The notes below the pieces were generated by a model. It searched no databases. It had not been told where the DNA came from and saw only the letters and a program-made list of their open reading frames with translations. Below are positions 1-12,960 of a DNA stretch of 40,029 nucleotides, in pieces. Every line of letters begins with the position of its first letter. Position 1 is the first letter of the stretch. The translations under genes and the position numbers were made by a program. This stretch comes from Chara braunii (Eukaryota; Streptophyta; Charophyceae; Charales; Characeae): positions 3,481,184 to 3,521,212 of the forward strand of contig BFEA01000071.1 of the NCBI GenBank assembly GCA_003427395.1, in the 5' to 3' direction.

Positions 1-1227
1 GGGACCGCAACGAAATATTGAGCGTCGCCGCACAGGACACGAAACGAAAAACAAAAGCAGTGCATCTTCTTGCAGAAAATGGCCACGCATACATGAGGAG
101 ATATCGCAGATGAGAGATGGAGGAGGGACGAAACAAAGAGGGGGAAGGTGAGGGAGTAGACCAAGATAGCAATAGCGAAGTCAGATAATCTCGTGCCTCG
201 TGTCCAATCAATGTCTGTCCCAGAAATGTCGAATCAGATCCTGGGCGATGCGCCCAGCACCTCTGCCTGAATTCCTACTGATAACCTCTCATACTCTCAG
301 ATTCGAAGAAGAAAGAAGACAGAGAGAGAGAGGGAGAGGGAGAGAGAGAGAGAGAGAGTTCTTCTTCTTCCTCTTCTCAGCCCGCCATCTCCTTCTCCCC
401 TTCTCGATATTTGAATTCACTACATCAGCAGACTACGAGAGAAAAGAAACAGAGTTTGGTGACATCGGATCTAGACTTGACTCTTGGACTTCAGACATGG
501 CAACGAAGGATTATTTGGGATTGGTAACAAAAACTTAGTGTTGACGACATTCCCATCTTCCCCCTGTTCCTCGTTCGATCTCCCTCCTCTTCGTCTGATA
601 TGAATAAGGGACTGGCGCATTCTTCTTCGCAGACGCCAGGTCCCTTCACTCCATGTTATGATGATGGTGTATGTTTGGTTAGCATTGAAACCTTGATTGG
701 GATGATCATTTGGCATTCCTCTGCGCTATCCTAAACTATGTGAGGGAGGTCAGTTCTCAGTTGGATCATTACGGCGTGCAAAAGGTGGAGATTCTCAGAG
801 AAAGGAGGGTGATCACGTGGAAGGAGAGTGCGCAAGGAGAAGAGGGAGGAAGAGGGAGAGAAGGAGAAGAGGAGAAAGAAGACGAAGAATAAAACGGGGA
901 TTAAGAGGAGGAAGACAGAGAGGAAGACAGACAGGCGTTAGTATGTGTGTGCGTGAAAGAGAGAAATCAGCAAATTCTACAACCTACGCCTCGCCGCACG
1001 TTACTTGGACCAATAAAACGAACAGATCAAAAGTGGTAGTATATGTTCCCACGTTTCAGTGGAAGATTCATTCCGTTTTTTTTTTTGCGCATCCTATCGA
1101 TGGTGCGGTTTGTGTAAGCATGTATGTATGAGACACTGGCTATCGGCTCCGAATACAGAGCGCCCCTGGCAATAGGGCATCGGGTCTGAAAAAGATGGCT
1201 CGTATGCCTTTTTCTTCTAAATCGTTA
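1..1227. other. Non-coding, purine-rich DNA with GA microsatellite
   Basis: No convincing gene is seen. A GA-rich microsatellite lies at about 320-358. A second purine-rich stretch at about 784-925 is dominated by GGAGA/GAAGA runs. Short reading frames here are low-complexity (Arg/Glu-rich or their complements) and show no recognisable domain. Confidence 0.6.
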
Positions 1228-1669
1228 TTATTAGTATTGTTATTATTATTATTACTATTATTATTATTATCATTATTATTGTCGGGCGCATGGTGATCCT
1301 AGGGGACACATGGCATCTGTATGATGGGGAAGCGAGGGTGTGAGTAGTACGAGAATCATACCTGGTGTCAGAAAGCATACGACGTTGAACGCCACATGCT
1401 CGTACTTCGAAAATGCTGTTGGCATCATCTTTCAGCTCATAGTATAAGACAGATAGGATCTGCCACATGTAAACTGGGCGCCGAGGGCCAGATAGGATAT
1501 CAACTTTGGTTATTCATCGATGATGATAATGATGAGACTACTCCAACGTTATCAATTATGAGTTCTTGATATGATTCTCGTGATGCCATGTTGTTGTTGA
1601 TTCGAAGTAAAGACTGTCGGGACTCATATGAAGGATGTTGTTTGATTACTGAAGTTCTTTATTTTACGA

Positions 1670-1748
<79 letters not shown>

Positions 1749-2824
1749 GATGCGTATGTCTACTTGGCATCTATGAGTGCGGGATCGAGCTTGCGAGAGG
1801 TGCGAAAGACAAACCTGGTAATGCAGGCGAACGGCATGGGCCGAGATCTGCTCGTACTTAGGAAGTTGATGACAACATCAGTGGGATCGCAGATAGATTA
1901 GATAGGACTTGCCATCTGAAGGCTGGCGCCGAACGGCAGACGGGACGTCGGCATCTGAATAATGATGATGATGATGATGATGTGTGGGCACTTACCTTGT
2001 ATTGACGGTAGTCTCCATGGGGAACATCGTCAAGTACTTCAGACTGCCACTGTTACCAACAGTTGCGTTGTCTTTCTGTGGTCCGTAATATATGTGTAGG
2101 AGTAGGCTGGGCGCTGAGCACCAAGTGTGAATGTGAAGGAACTGGACTCTCGTGTTGGGAGGAGAGAATATGCCCTCGTTGACATTGGCTTCCAGTACTA
2201 CAAGTCTTCATCAGTGTATTACTGGTGCGGTTCTACTGTCTGGGTTTTCGATGTGATGGTGTAATCTGGAGTTATCATCACACTATTGCTTTGTTTTCTT
2301 GCATTATTTTTATTATTATTATTATTATTTTATTATTAAAGGCGTGATGATCTTGGGTACTCGTGGAATCTGTGTATTGGGATCAAGGCTGAGAGTGATA
2401 CGAGAAAACATACCCCGTGCTGAAAGCGTGCGACAGTGGTAGCCATATGCTCGTACTTCGGGAATACTGTTGGTGTCATCCTTCGACTTCATAGTGAAGG
2501 ATAGATAGGAGCAGCCACGTATAGTATGGGGCTGATCATATGGGTATGATGCTGTTTGACTTGAGGTTCGCTACTGATCATCTGTCCGACACAGACGAGA
2601 TCCACCATCTCTAGTCTAAGTACAGAGCGTCAGAAAAGGGATTCTGACATTGGCTCTTAGTTGATGATGAAGAGACTATCTGAACGTTGTGAAGTAAGAG
2701 TTCTTTGTTCTTTTTGATGGACTCATGATGCAATGCTACTTTTGGATCATAGTCACGCCTATCTAATCTCATGTATATGATGCTGCTTGGTTTCTGATGT
2801 TCGCTATCGCCCATTTCCTTGTTA

Positions 2825-2883
<59 letters not shown>

Positions 2884-2890
2884 TATTATC
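1228..2890. repeat. Three diverged tandem units, each linked to an (ATT)n tract
   Basis: Three related segments share the motif GCTCGTACTT (about 1399, 1849 and 2449), followed by similar text on AGATAGGA and a GGCGCCGA-like or GGGGCTGA-like string. (ATT)n tracts lie at about 1228-1285, 1671-1748, 2305-2338 and 2827-2886, so each unit is led or closed by one. A second shared segment (GAGTTCTT ... GGACTCAT) occurs near 1560 and 2698. The copies are diverged enough to be old. No reading frame is shared between them, so they look like a non-coding repeat family rather than a gene. Confidence 0.6.
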
Positions 2891-3195
2891 ATTATTGTTA
2901 TTATTATTTGTTTATTTTTGGACTTGCTTTCTTTCTTACTTCACGTGCACGTAAACAGCTGGTACACCACGCGTGCGGCCAACGCCCAACTTAAAGCGCA
3001 AAGATAAGGAAGCTTAGAACGGAGTTCAAGTACAAGTTTACATCATCTGGTTGTGGCACATGGCGCCCACAACTCTCAACTCGACACTGCGTCCAACTCA
3101 CCATACACACGCTCACACTATGCACACTGCCTACAGTTATGGCGGCGGTGGCCGCCTCTACTTCTATCCTATGACTAAACTCTCTTCACAGCCCG

Positions 3196-3660
3196 CTTTG
3201 ACTTCGGGCCATCTGCAGACATCCTAGCACAAGTCGCTCAGACAGCACTTCTGCATGGCTTCCGCAGGAAACGAATGTTTGGATGGGCATTGCTTCTTGA
3301 TTTATACTCATGTAGTGCATTGGTTTGCCTTTGTTTCCCAAACCCCAGTACACACAATCCCGCGTGGTACTAGATAGACAAGAAACAACAGACAAACATG
3401 ACACTGTGACGGTCACACGAACGGTGACACAGTCACGCAACTGATGCACTGTGACAGTTGCCCACACGATGACACAGTCACACACGCAGTAACACTGAAA
3501 CATCCACTGCATCCTCCGGGCTTACTGCAGACCTCCCTGCACAAGTCGCTGTGATAGGACTTCCGCATGACTCAAGCAGGAGTGAATGAATGGTCGGTCA
3601 CTGCCTCCCAACTTATACCTCTGTAGCTCGTTTGGTCTGCCCTTTTTATCGGTCCATGGT
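3196..3660. repeat. Diverged tandem duplication, about 310-bp period
   Basis: The segment at 3203-3345 (CTGCAGACATCCTAGCACAAGTCGCT ... TGGTTTGCC) recurs in diverged form at about 3520-3650 (CTGCAGACCTCCCTGCACAAGTCGCT ... TGGTCTGCC). Between them, about 3405-3490, lie several GTGACA/TGTCAC-type inverted motifs. No gene is seen. The remaining sequence to about 4,050 is unremarkable. Confidence 0.55.
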
Positions 3661-4315
3661 ATGTGCAGTCCCCCATAGTGCTTGCTGGATCAGACTAATA
3701 GGCACGAAAATACATACAAATAGTGACTAATGAACTCCTCCTACTACTCTTGCTGCTGATGTTGTTGCTTCGTGTATGTGTGCGTATGTATGTGTTGGAG
3801 TCTTGAGTGTTTGAGTATTTGAATGTTTGGATGTTTCAGTGTTTCAGTATTTCAATGTTTGAGGCCATAGATTGACGTCCACTCCCTCGCTTCAACATAA
3901 GTGAATAGAACATGGAAAACAGATATCGTACTTTGTATATTACAAAACTGGTTTAAAATTGCCAACTGCTAAAGCCGCGGCCGTAGTATCAACAAATACT
4001 CAACCAACAACGTCTACATATCCTTCGTATTAGTATACGTCTCCCTTTTTTTATTACTTTTAATCACCGTATGACTTAGATTCATGAAATATAATAAAAC
4101 CTATAAATAATAAAAATATATATATAAATCTATATTCTGCATATTCTTCTAAAATTGTATTTTCATAATTTATACTTATAATCTTTCTGTTCTATATTTT
4201 TTTTTTGTTGATGAAAAAACAGGGCAAGATTATTTTGCACTCAGAAGTTTGAAGACCATTCGAATTACTACTTCTTGAATTGAAATTCAAATTCAAGAAA
4301 ACTTTGTATTCGACA

Positions 4316-5300
4316 ATGGATATTCCTTCGAGCACGGGACAAAGACACATTCGATTTCGCCGTTCACCAGAAGCACGATTCTTTGATCCAGTACTACGAA
4401 ACTATTATCCTCGAAATGCAAATACTCCGCCGCATTCGTTGATAACATTGCAAAATATTTTGCCCAGATTTTTTGCTGCATTTTCACAGAGTTTATGGTA
4501 TTATAAGTAATCCGATTATTGCACCAGCTTTAAATGATTTTTTTGTTATTGATCTTTTTTTTGCAATTATGATTCCACTATCGTTTTTGTTGTCCATTAT
4601 AATCCAGTTGAAGTCACAAGAGCACAATATACATACCATTCTGGATATGATTTCATTCCTAATACTAATCAACTTTTCAATTTTTTGCAACATTCAGCAT
4701 TACTAACATTTCGTTCGGATCAAAGAGCATTCTTTGTTATTGACGATAATACTGCTCTGCGAATAATGTCGCATTCATATTTTTCTTAAACTCTTCTTTC
4801 TTTTCAATGAAAATGTAGTACATTCTTTACCCTTTGGAGCAAGAGAAATATATGAAGAGCGTGCTACAGAATATGTAAGAATTAATCGTACAAATTTCAG
4901 AATTACTTTTTATTCATTAACACTTTGCTTATGTACATTTATTATTCCTATACCAACAGAAATATCTCGCTACAGAGGAGTTGCCTTAAGATAATTTTTC
5001 ATCAATCATTTTTACGATTCTTTCATATTAACATCGCTCATCGATCTTAACCAACATCTGTTATTCGTTTTTGCACATAATAATCCAGCCTTTTTTGCTG
5101 AATGGTTTATTTGGGGTCCCGGACCATGGTTTTATTATATAATCAACCACATAAATCATTCTTCAATGTTATACTCATATTTTACTTCTCATTCAAATCA
5201 TCTATCATTACCTTTTACACAATTTTGGCATGCCTTCAGAATTAATCACGATGCAAATGACTTCGCATTTTTCATAATCCAGTCATCTGGAAACGATTAA
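4316..5300 (+). pseudogene. Family A gene, copy A1 (frameshifted, unknown function)
   Basis: Not recognised as a named family. It is homologous along its length to A2 at 14,176. Both start MD(I/V) and continue with HIRF(R/H)RS, FDPV(L/F)RNYYP, NPIIAPAL(N/D)DFF, HYNPVEVTRAQY, a HSAL(L/I)TF segment, WGPG.WFYY and a C-terminal (R/D)HxxND segment. A1 has at least two frameshifts: one around 4,480-4,500 (after FFAAFSQS) and one around 4,580-4,600 (before HYNPVEV). It therefore cannot make the roughly 330-residue product. Where A2 carries a stop at codon 273, A1 keeps the Trp (TGG at about 5,111). There is no signal peptide. Several aromatic-rich strands suggest a folded globular protein. Confidence 0.6.
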
Positions 5301-5624
5301 GTAATATATTTCATTTTTTTTTTTTACATTTTTTTTTTCATCTCTTTATCGTAAGTTTACAAAGGTTTTAATATTAGTTATATCATAAATAATACTTAAG
5401 TCGTTGTATTTTATAATTCAGAATTCTTTAGAACAATTAAAAACGAGCTTGCTTAATAGTCGTATTTAACATATACAATTCATATCATTAATAAAAACTA
5501 CTTGTTCTTTTGACAATCGAATAATTCAGCGCTTTCTGATATTGTCGATACAAAAGATAGAAATAATAAAAAGAGAGAATCTCTATTATATTAATTTTTT
5601 CGATTTAACATCTTGTTACAAATT
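5301..5624. other. AT-rich spacer after A1
   Basis: Extremely AT-rich, with long T runs. No reading frame, RNA gene or recognisable motif is seen. Confidence 0.5.
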
Positions 5625-5959
5625 CATGTCAAAGCTCTTTTGTTACATTTTAACTGTTTTCATTTTCTAAGAATATACTGAATTTCATTCTCTATGTCAA
5701 AAATTTCAGATTTTTTTACAACATTTTTGCATACAATCATTTGTCATCGACATTCAATTTTACAATTTATACATTTTTTTTTTTTTCAAATACATTGTTT
5801 TATAACTTTTTGATTTTTTTTTTTTTCTTTTGATTGCTTGTTTTTTTCTTATCTTCTTTACAAAGAAAAAAACTTTTCAATTTGTTGTTTTTGTTCACAG
5901 CGTTTTTGTTAATAATCATTTTTTTTGTAAATTATGTATTTCGTTTTTTCAATAATCTT

Positions 5960-5993
<34 letters not shown>

Positions 5994-6415
5994 CGTTTTT
6001 GCAAAAAATTCTTTCTTGTCAAAGCTGGGTTGTTACATTGTAATTGTTTTCATTTTATAAAAACATACAGAATTTCATATTTTATATCAAGAATTTCGAA
6101 ACTTTCGACAATATTTTTGCATATCATAATTTGTTCTCGACATTCAATTCCACAATTTATACATTTTTTCGAAATTTTCAGATACATTATTTTGCAATCT
6201 TTTTGTTTTTTTTTATTATTATTATTTTTATTGTTTGTCTTTTTTCTATGTTCTTTAAAAAGCAAAAACATTTTCAATTTATTGCTTTCTTTTAATGCCT
6301 TTTTTTAATAATAAATTTTATTGCAAATAATATATTTCGTTTTTTTAATAATTTTTCAATGTTCTTTATTTCAAATTGTTTTTTTTTTTTTTCGTTTTTG
6401 TAGGCAATTCATTCC
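5625..6415 (+). repeat. Two tandem copies of a 390-bp AT-rich unit
   Basis: The segment starting GTCAAAGCT(C/G) at 5,628 recurs at 6,018, a period of 390 bp. Matching landmarks include TTTTCATTTT, ACAATATTTTTGCATA-like text, CGACATTCAATT, ACAATTTATACATTTTTT and TATTTCGTTTTTT. Each copy contains a long T tract (5,957-5,993 in the first). The pair ends just before the Helitron coding region. Phe-rich frames inside are translation artefacts of T runs. The repeats could be promoter or leader sequence of the element. Confidence 0.65.
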
Positions 6416-6626
6416 AAGACAAAAAAACAACTGTTCAAAAATAATAACATATACACATAAATCTTTAGAAATCAAAATCACATCATCATACAACGATATA
6501 TGTTTTTTTCCTTATCATACATTTATTAAAAAAAATATATTTAGTCTAATATAATTATCGTTCGTATCAATTTTTTTTCATAAATTTCTCAATTTTTTTG
6601 TCATATTTCACTTTCTTTCTAAAACA

Positions 6627-7600
6627 GTGTCGTCGTCTTGTTCGAAAGACTACAAATATAGTAAAAAAACAAAAAAAAAAACAGAAACTACCGAACAACG
6701 AGAATTGCGATTAGCAAAACAACGTGCAGCAGCTCGCTTACATAGACTTAATGAAAATGAAGAAACTCTCAAAAAACGTTTACCATATAATGCAGTTTGG
6801 CAGAAACAAACGAGATTGAAAAAAAAAAAACTTAACAGTTCATTATCACAAAATAATACATCGACTCAATTACTATATAAAGAAAATAATATTAATAAAA
6901 AAAAAAAAATCGGAAATTCAAAATATATTATCACAAAAACAAAACATTAACAATTCGATATCATCAAAAACTAATTCATTTCACTCGTCTTCAATCCAAA
7001 TTTGCGAAAACAAAATATTATAAACAAAACGAGAAACAAAATTAGAAAAACGACGTATAGCAGCTCGTTTACGAAGACTTCATGAAAACAAAGAAGCTCG
7101 AGCAAAACGCCTTGCATATCAAGCAGCTTGGCGTAAACAAGCAAAATTAAAAAAAAACACAAATTGATAATTCAATCTTGAAAAATATAACATCGTTTGA
7201 ATCATTTGGTGAAAAAACTGTCATTGGTAATATCGAAAATCAATATTCTAGCACAAGAAATGTTATATTACAAAATGAATCAAATACATAATGTATTTCA
7301 AATATATCTAATACAAACAAAATTTTAAATAAACCAATTAAACATATACGATTAAAAACTCTTGCACGAAGACAATCACATATATCATCATTAAATTTCT
7401 GTATAAAAATACCAAAAATACTTGAAAATTTAAATCAATCAATCAAACACATACGCCTCAAAACACTTGCTCGTTCAAATAACAAGATTGAAAAAAATAT
7501 AATTACACCGGTATTTACTTCACCAATTTCATAATCACAAAAATATGATTTCGCAGAAAACATATCACAACAACTAAATCCTACACAATTAGTAGAAACA
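6627..7600 (+). pseudogene. Helitron polyprotein N-terminus: basic repeats
   Basis: This is the amino-terminal part of the Rep/helicase protein. A Lys/Arg-rich motif of the form RRxAARLxRLxENxExxxKRLxYxAxW occurs twice, at about 6,690-6,830 and 7,045-7,150. Another short repeat (IKHIRLKTLAR) occurs at about 7,333 and 7,443. Basic repeats of this kind are seen at the N-termini of many Helitron proteins and may bind nucleic acid; that role is inference. The true start is unclear: the frame opens at 6,627 without an ATG, directly after TTTCTAAAACAG, which looks like a splice acceptor. Frameshifts and stops, for example TGATAA near 7,166, break the segment. Confidence 0.55.
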
Positions 7601-10370
7601 ACATGTTGCGTTTGTGATAAATTGGTATTACAAATTCATATTCATAAATATTCGTCATACGATTCAACTATTCTAAATTGTATGCAGAAATATAGACATA
7701 ATCCCGAACCTTCTTTACACCCCGATCTTATCAAATATTATGATTGTGGTGATCTGTGTCCCTTACTAAAAAATATCATGTTATCTAAAAAAGGTATAAT
7801 TATTGAATCCAATAAAAATATAATATTAAATATATTCAAAGAATATAACAATGCTTTGTTTAATTCACATCGACAAATACATCTACAAAAATTTGTAATT
7901 GCTAATCATTTTTTCATTGGTAGATTACCGTTACCTTTCCAACAAACCACTTGGCCTGAATTATTAATGACGAGCTTAACAAATATACTTGCACAAATAA
8001 GAATTATGCGTGGAGGAGTGCATCGTTCAATACGTTCACATTTGCTCGTATTCGATGCAATTCCAGGTCCAGTTGCAACCTTATTGCCTAAATCGATAAC
8101 AAAAGATATGCATTACCGAATAATTTTAGTCGGTCCTTTCATTGATACACAACTTACACGAATAAAAAAACTTCATTGTATACGACATTCAATAGTTGGA
8201 AACTTACTCATGTTTTATATTAATAACAATGATTTCTAGTCCAATATAAAATTCGACCAAACACAACTAGACTCTATTCCAATCGATGATCTTATATATG
8301 TCCCAAAAAATATAATTGAAAATTTGTCATCTGATGAATTAGATAATGAACAAAATGGATTAAATGCACCTCCGGAAACTTGCAACGAAAATACATATAT
8401 TGAAAAATCTGTTCTTTTTTCACATGAAATTGCATCAATAGATAATGATATTGAAAACTCAATAATTGAACAATTATCTAAAACTAATGATAAAGAATTT
8501 ATTTTCGCTATTCATACATCATCAAAATTTGCAAATATGTTTGATCCCTATTTAGAACCAAAAATGTTTTAACACTTGTTTCCATATGGTTGAGGACATT
8601 TAGGAGAATCAAAAAGACGAATTCTCGTCTCACAACAACTATGTACACAACATTATTGTTTAATAAGTAGTCGACAATTTGCACAAGATCCGTACTATAC
8701 GATAGTAAATTTTGATTGATTTTCGTTCGACCGCGGATATAAATTTTCAAATATTACTTGCAAAAAACAACCACAACTACATCAATCTATTGCTGAAATT
8801 ACAACTAATATGCTTAAAATTAGATTAGAAAATATTCGACGACGTCATTGTGGTCATATTGTAGCTAACGATGATCCGGCTGTAAGGCAATTGCTTCAAC
8901 ATGGCGAATGTGTTTCTGCACATGTCTGGGGAAGCAATGCTGAGCGACGAACACGACGTCAAGAAGCATTCGCAACTTGCAATCGTTTTGGTCAACCAAG
9001 TTTGTTTATTACATTAACATCAAATACTGATACAACATATACCTTCGCATCATACGTTGGACTTTTAAATATTCAAGACTTTTGCAATATTTTTATAAAT
9101 ACTCTTGAAATAAATACAGAACAACTCAAAGAATTATCAATGGCTGATAACATTGCATCAGCGCGTCTCTTTGATCGATTAATACTTATCTTCTTACATG
9201 ATGTTCTCGGATTCGATCCTATTACACATAAGAGCAAACCCAAAGGAGGTATATTTGGCAATGTCAAAGCATATTTTGGAATGATGAAAAAACAAGGACG
9301 AGGAACTTTACATTTATATGCACTTATTTGACTTGAAAATACACCATTGACAACTTTGGAATTTGACAAATTACAAACTTGTAATAATCAATTTCATGAA
9401 TCTGTAATACAATATGTTAATAGCATTGTAACAACACGTGGAACTAAAGACATTTCATTACTCTATGGTACAGAATGTCATGCTTTACCACCTTGTTATA
9501 TACCATATCCAATTTGTTCCTCGACACGTTGTTCACCGTCTTCAAAAAATAAAGTCAAATCATAATATGAACCTGCAAGTTTAAAATGTAAACATTGTAA
9601 TACACTTTTTAGTTCGCAACACATACATCAGCAACAAATTATAGAATCTAACCCATCACTTGGCTATAACAAATTCTTTGATTTCAATCTTCCAAGAGTC
9701 AATTATATTCCTATGACTGATGATATATTTCACACGCATCCTATAAGTCAAACTCTTTTACCAATTCCTCCACATTATTCTTTTTTTTCTTCGTCTTTGC
9801 CTGCACTTCTTTATTTGGTTCAAACACACCATTGAACACATACTAATTCATGTTTTAAAAAAAAACGTATGAATAAAAATGAACAAATATGTCAATATCT
9901 TTTTCCACGTGAATATTGTGAAAAAACTACGTTACATGAAATAGGAAGTGAATTAGCACGTCCACCTGGAGATGAATACATCAATGTTTATAATAATATC
10001 ATCTTATCAAGTTACAAATGTAATCATGATATTCAACCTCTATTTGGTGGTGTTGAAGCAGCAGAACGAATATTTTATTGTTGTAACTATACAACAAAAA
10101 ATCAACATAAAGTTGATTGTGAAATCGCTCTCCGCTTAGCTGCTTTCGACGCAAGACAACGCAAAGAACAACTAGTTGAAGAAGAAACTTTTCTTTCAAT
10201 TGAATTTCAATTAAAACAAAAACTCGTCGCCAATTATCATCTCAACTCTTTAGTATGACTAACAAACAAGAAATTGCAGGTCCACTTTGTGCATTATATT
10301 TATTGAGACAATCTTGTGCTTATCAAATATTTAATGACAAAGAAACTGTATGTTGTTTATAAAAAATAAA
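7601..10370 (+). pseudogene. Helitron DUF6570-like region and HUH/Y2 Rep domain (degenerate)
   Basis: Rep nicks and rejoins single strands during rolling-circle transposition. From about 7,603, CCVCDK, a GRLPLPF segment and an LLPKS segment match the DUF6570-type region that precedes Rep in many Helitrons. The Rep core begins near 8,810 and shows SLFITLTS (about 8,998) and GRGTLHLYALI (about 9,299). The HUH motif reads His-Leu-Tyr, so its second His is lost. The tyrosine motif FYCCNYTTK (about 10,075) keeps two Tyr four residues apart, as in active Helitron Reps. The frame is interrupted by TGA at 8,591, 8,717, 9,329 and 9,833, by TAG at 8,237, and by TAA at 8,570 and 9,563. A frameshift near 10,256 leads into QEIAGPLCALYLL, the usual segment between Rep and helicase. 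The product cannot be made under the standard code. Confidence 0.8.
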
Positions 10371-12960
10371 TAAAACATACATTTTTTTTCATCCCTTAGA
10401 CGATTACATTTATCGTTCAAATTCGCTTACAAATATATGTTTCTATGAATTTATCATGCAATTTTATCGACACAATAAATCTTCTTTATCGGAAACAAAA
10501 GAAGATTTTTAGCCCAATCATCCGTTATATAAACAAAAATGTTTAAATAAATACAAATATCCATGTATACCAGTTATTCTTTATTCTATGCGTACTCCTT
10601 ATTTAGAAACTTGTACAAATGAAGAAAATAAAACACGGCATGCTCAAAGTTCCCGTTTGTTATTCAAATTATTTTGCAAATTATCTGATTTAATACAAAA
10701 TGATTAAAATTGACATGACGAATTTATCTATTTTTATAAAAAAATGTCGGTATTTTTTCATAACATATATTTACAGATGCAAGATTATCATATTGCGCAC
10801 AACCGTGCAAACGAAATTCAAAACAATCGACCAAATCAATATGCAGAATACGAAAATAACGACAACGATTCGGATTCTTCTTCAGAACAGTCAACAGAAA
10901 ATGATTTTCTCTTTTTTTACACATTAGATGATAATATCTCCGATAATACATCAAATGAAGACAATAAAGATATGAACAATTACATTCCAATGATTGATCT
11001 TCAATCAATAAAAACGCAAAATATTTCAAATCAAATTTCGAAATTAATGATACCATCTATCAATCAAACCTTAAAAACATATAATACAAACTTATACAGA
11101 ACGAAAAATTTTAGATATTGATATGGCTTTAGCATGAACAAAAACAAAATCATCTAATGTATCTGAAATACAAAATTTAATTTGAAATTGAAATACTATC
11201 CCCTTACCAACTCGTGTACTATTAATTACACATGCATTTCAACCACAAAAATGTGTACAAACGCCTAACTCTAAACCATCAAGTTCCTCTACATCTAATT
11301 TCCCTACAATTTCTGAAGTTTCACAACATTTCTCATTAAATGAAAAACAACATTTAGTTTTTGTTTTACTTGCTCAAGCATTATTAAATACTTGGTTATT
11401 ACAAATATCAAATGAATATACAAATAACACAATGTTATTAAAAATTTTATCAAAAACTATAAAAGACCAACAACTTCTTATGTTTCTAACAGGTGAAGGC
11501 ACTGATAAATCTCATATTATTTCCGTTATTCAAACATTTGCTGACAAATGACAACATCATAAAAGCGTCGCAAAAACTGCAATGACAGGAAAAAAAACAG
11601 TTGGAATCTCGGGTATAAAATTTTATAGTTGGTTAGGAATGTATTATCTTAACGAAGATCGTTATTTCGATCGATGAAAAGCACAATTAAAAGGCATACA
11701 AGGATTTACACATGAATTAGCAATACTTATTATTGACGAATTTAGCATGATAAGCAAAAACGATTTTGTTCGTTTAGACAGGGCATTACGTGATATACGA
11801 AAACTAGATATTCCTTTTGGTGGAATTCACATACTTGCATCTTGTGATATTTTTCAAATGCCACCAGTAAAAGGCATACCAATTTTCTATGAACCATGTC
11901 TAAATTTTGTACATACATCTTCCGATCACGAAGCGTTCAAATTATGGAGATTATTTTCTGTTATTATAATATTAATAGATTCGATACGATTTAAAACGGA
12001 TCCTGAATGGGGAAGACATTGCAAAAATGCTAGATTCAGAATTTGGACTGACGAATTTATCAACATAATTAATAGTAGATTAATTAGCGAAGCAAAACAA
12101 AATTCATTAATACAGTCAATAAATCTACCAAAAAATTCACATCCTATATTTGTTGCACGTGACAACGATAATCGTATCAACCTTATACATACTTATACAC
12201 GCACATTATGCAAACAACTCCAAAATAATCATTATCCCACATTATGCAAACAACTCCAAAATAATCATTATCCAATTCGTATTATTGTTAATTTCAAAAA
12301 TACCTTACAAAAACTAAATAAACATGATATTGCATATATAATGTCATTGCCTGATAATAAATTAGGTAAATTTGCACCCTTTATCGATTTCCTACCACGT
12401 ATGCCAATTATTTTCACATAAAACATTGATCCTCCTCGAGGAATTGCAAATGGAACATTCGAAATTTTCTATTCATTACAATTTTCATCCGATACAACAT
12501 TTTTTACCTTTCATGATAAAAACGCCGATATACATGTATTAATTCCAAGTTGTCCACTTGATTTAGCTTGTATTCATATTCCAAATCAATCTTCGTTTGA
12601 ACAACTTCTGTTTTTTATTTCTACTAATCTACCAAAAAATATATATCCCGTTTTCAGACAACGATCTCATAAATCTTTTACAATCGAACTTCGTACTTCA
12701 CCCTATATGCTTCAAAGAACATGCACTCTACGTCCTTTGCAATTCCCCTTTATTTCTGCAATAGCTTCTACAATTTATAAAATCCAAGGAGAAACATCAT
12801 CTTGTTTATTTGTCGTTGAATGAAAAGCATATTCTGAAGAAAAAAAACCTAAACGTAATGTTTTCCAACAAGGTTATATCATAATTTTTTGTGTTATAAA
12901 CAAATATGCTTTATTTACTATTAAACCATTAACTAAAAAAAAATTGTTCATATTTCAAAC
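10371..12960 (+). pseudogene. Helitron Pif1-type helicase domain (degenerate)
   Basis: SF1B helicase part of the Helitron protein, which would unwind the displaced strand. An acidic Asp/Ser/Asn-rich linker (10,744-11,105, one frame off) precedes the domain. Walker A at about 11,491 reads GEGTDKSH: one Gly is missing and the second Gly is Asp, so ATP binding is doubtful. Walker B, IIDEFSMI (about 11,731), is intact. CDIFQMPPV (about 11,846) corresponds to the usual GDFxQLPPV. NIDPPRGIANGT (about 12,422) and IYKIQGET (about 12,775) match later helicase motifs. Breaks: TGA at 11,135, 11,183, 11,189, 11,549, 11,675 and 12,821, TAA at 12,419, and frameshifts near 11,105 and in the A run near 12,940. 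A perfect 36-bp duplication (HYPTLCKQLQNN repeated, near 12,203-12,274) looks recent. Confidence 0.8.

Noticed and set aside
3405-3490. CRISPR-like array of GTGACA/TGTCAC repeats
   Set aside because: Repeats are short and irregular without unique spacers of constant length, in a eukaryotic context.
5834-6310. Phe/Ile-rich membrane proteins
   Set aside because: They arise from translation of long T tracts within the 390-bp tandem repeat.
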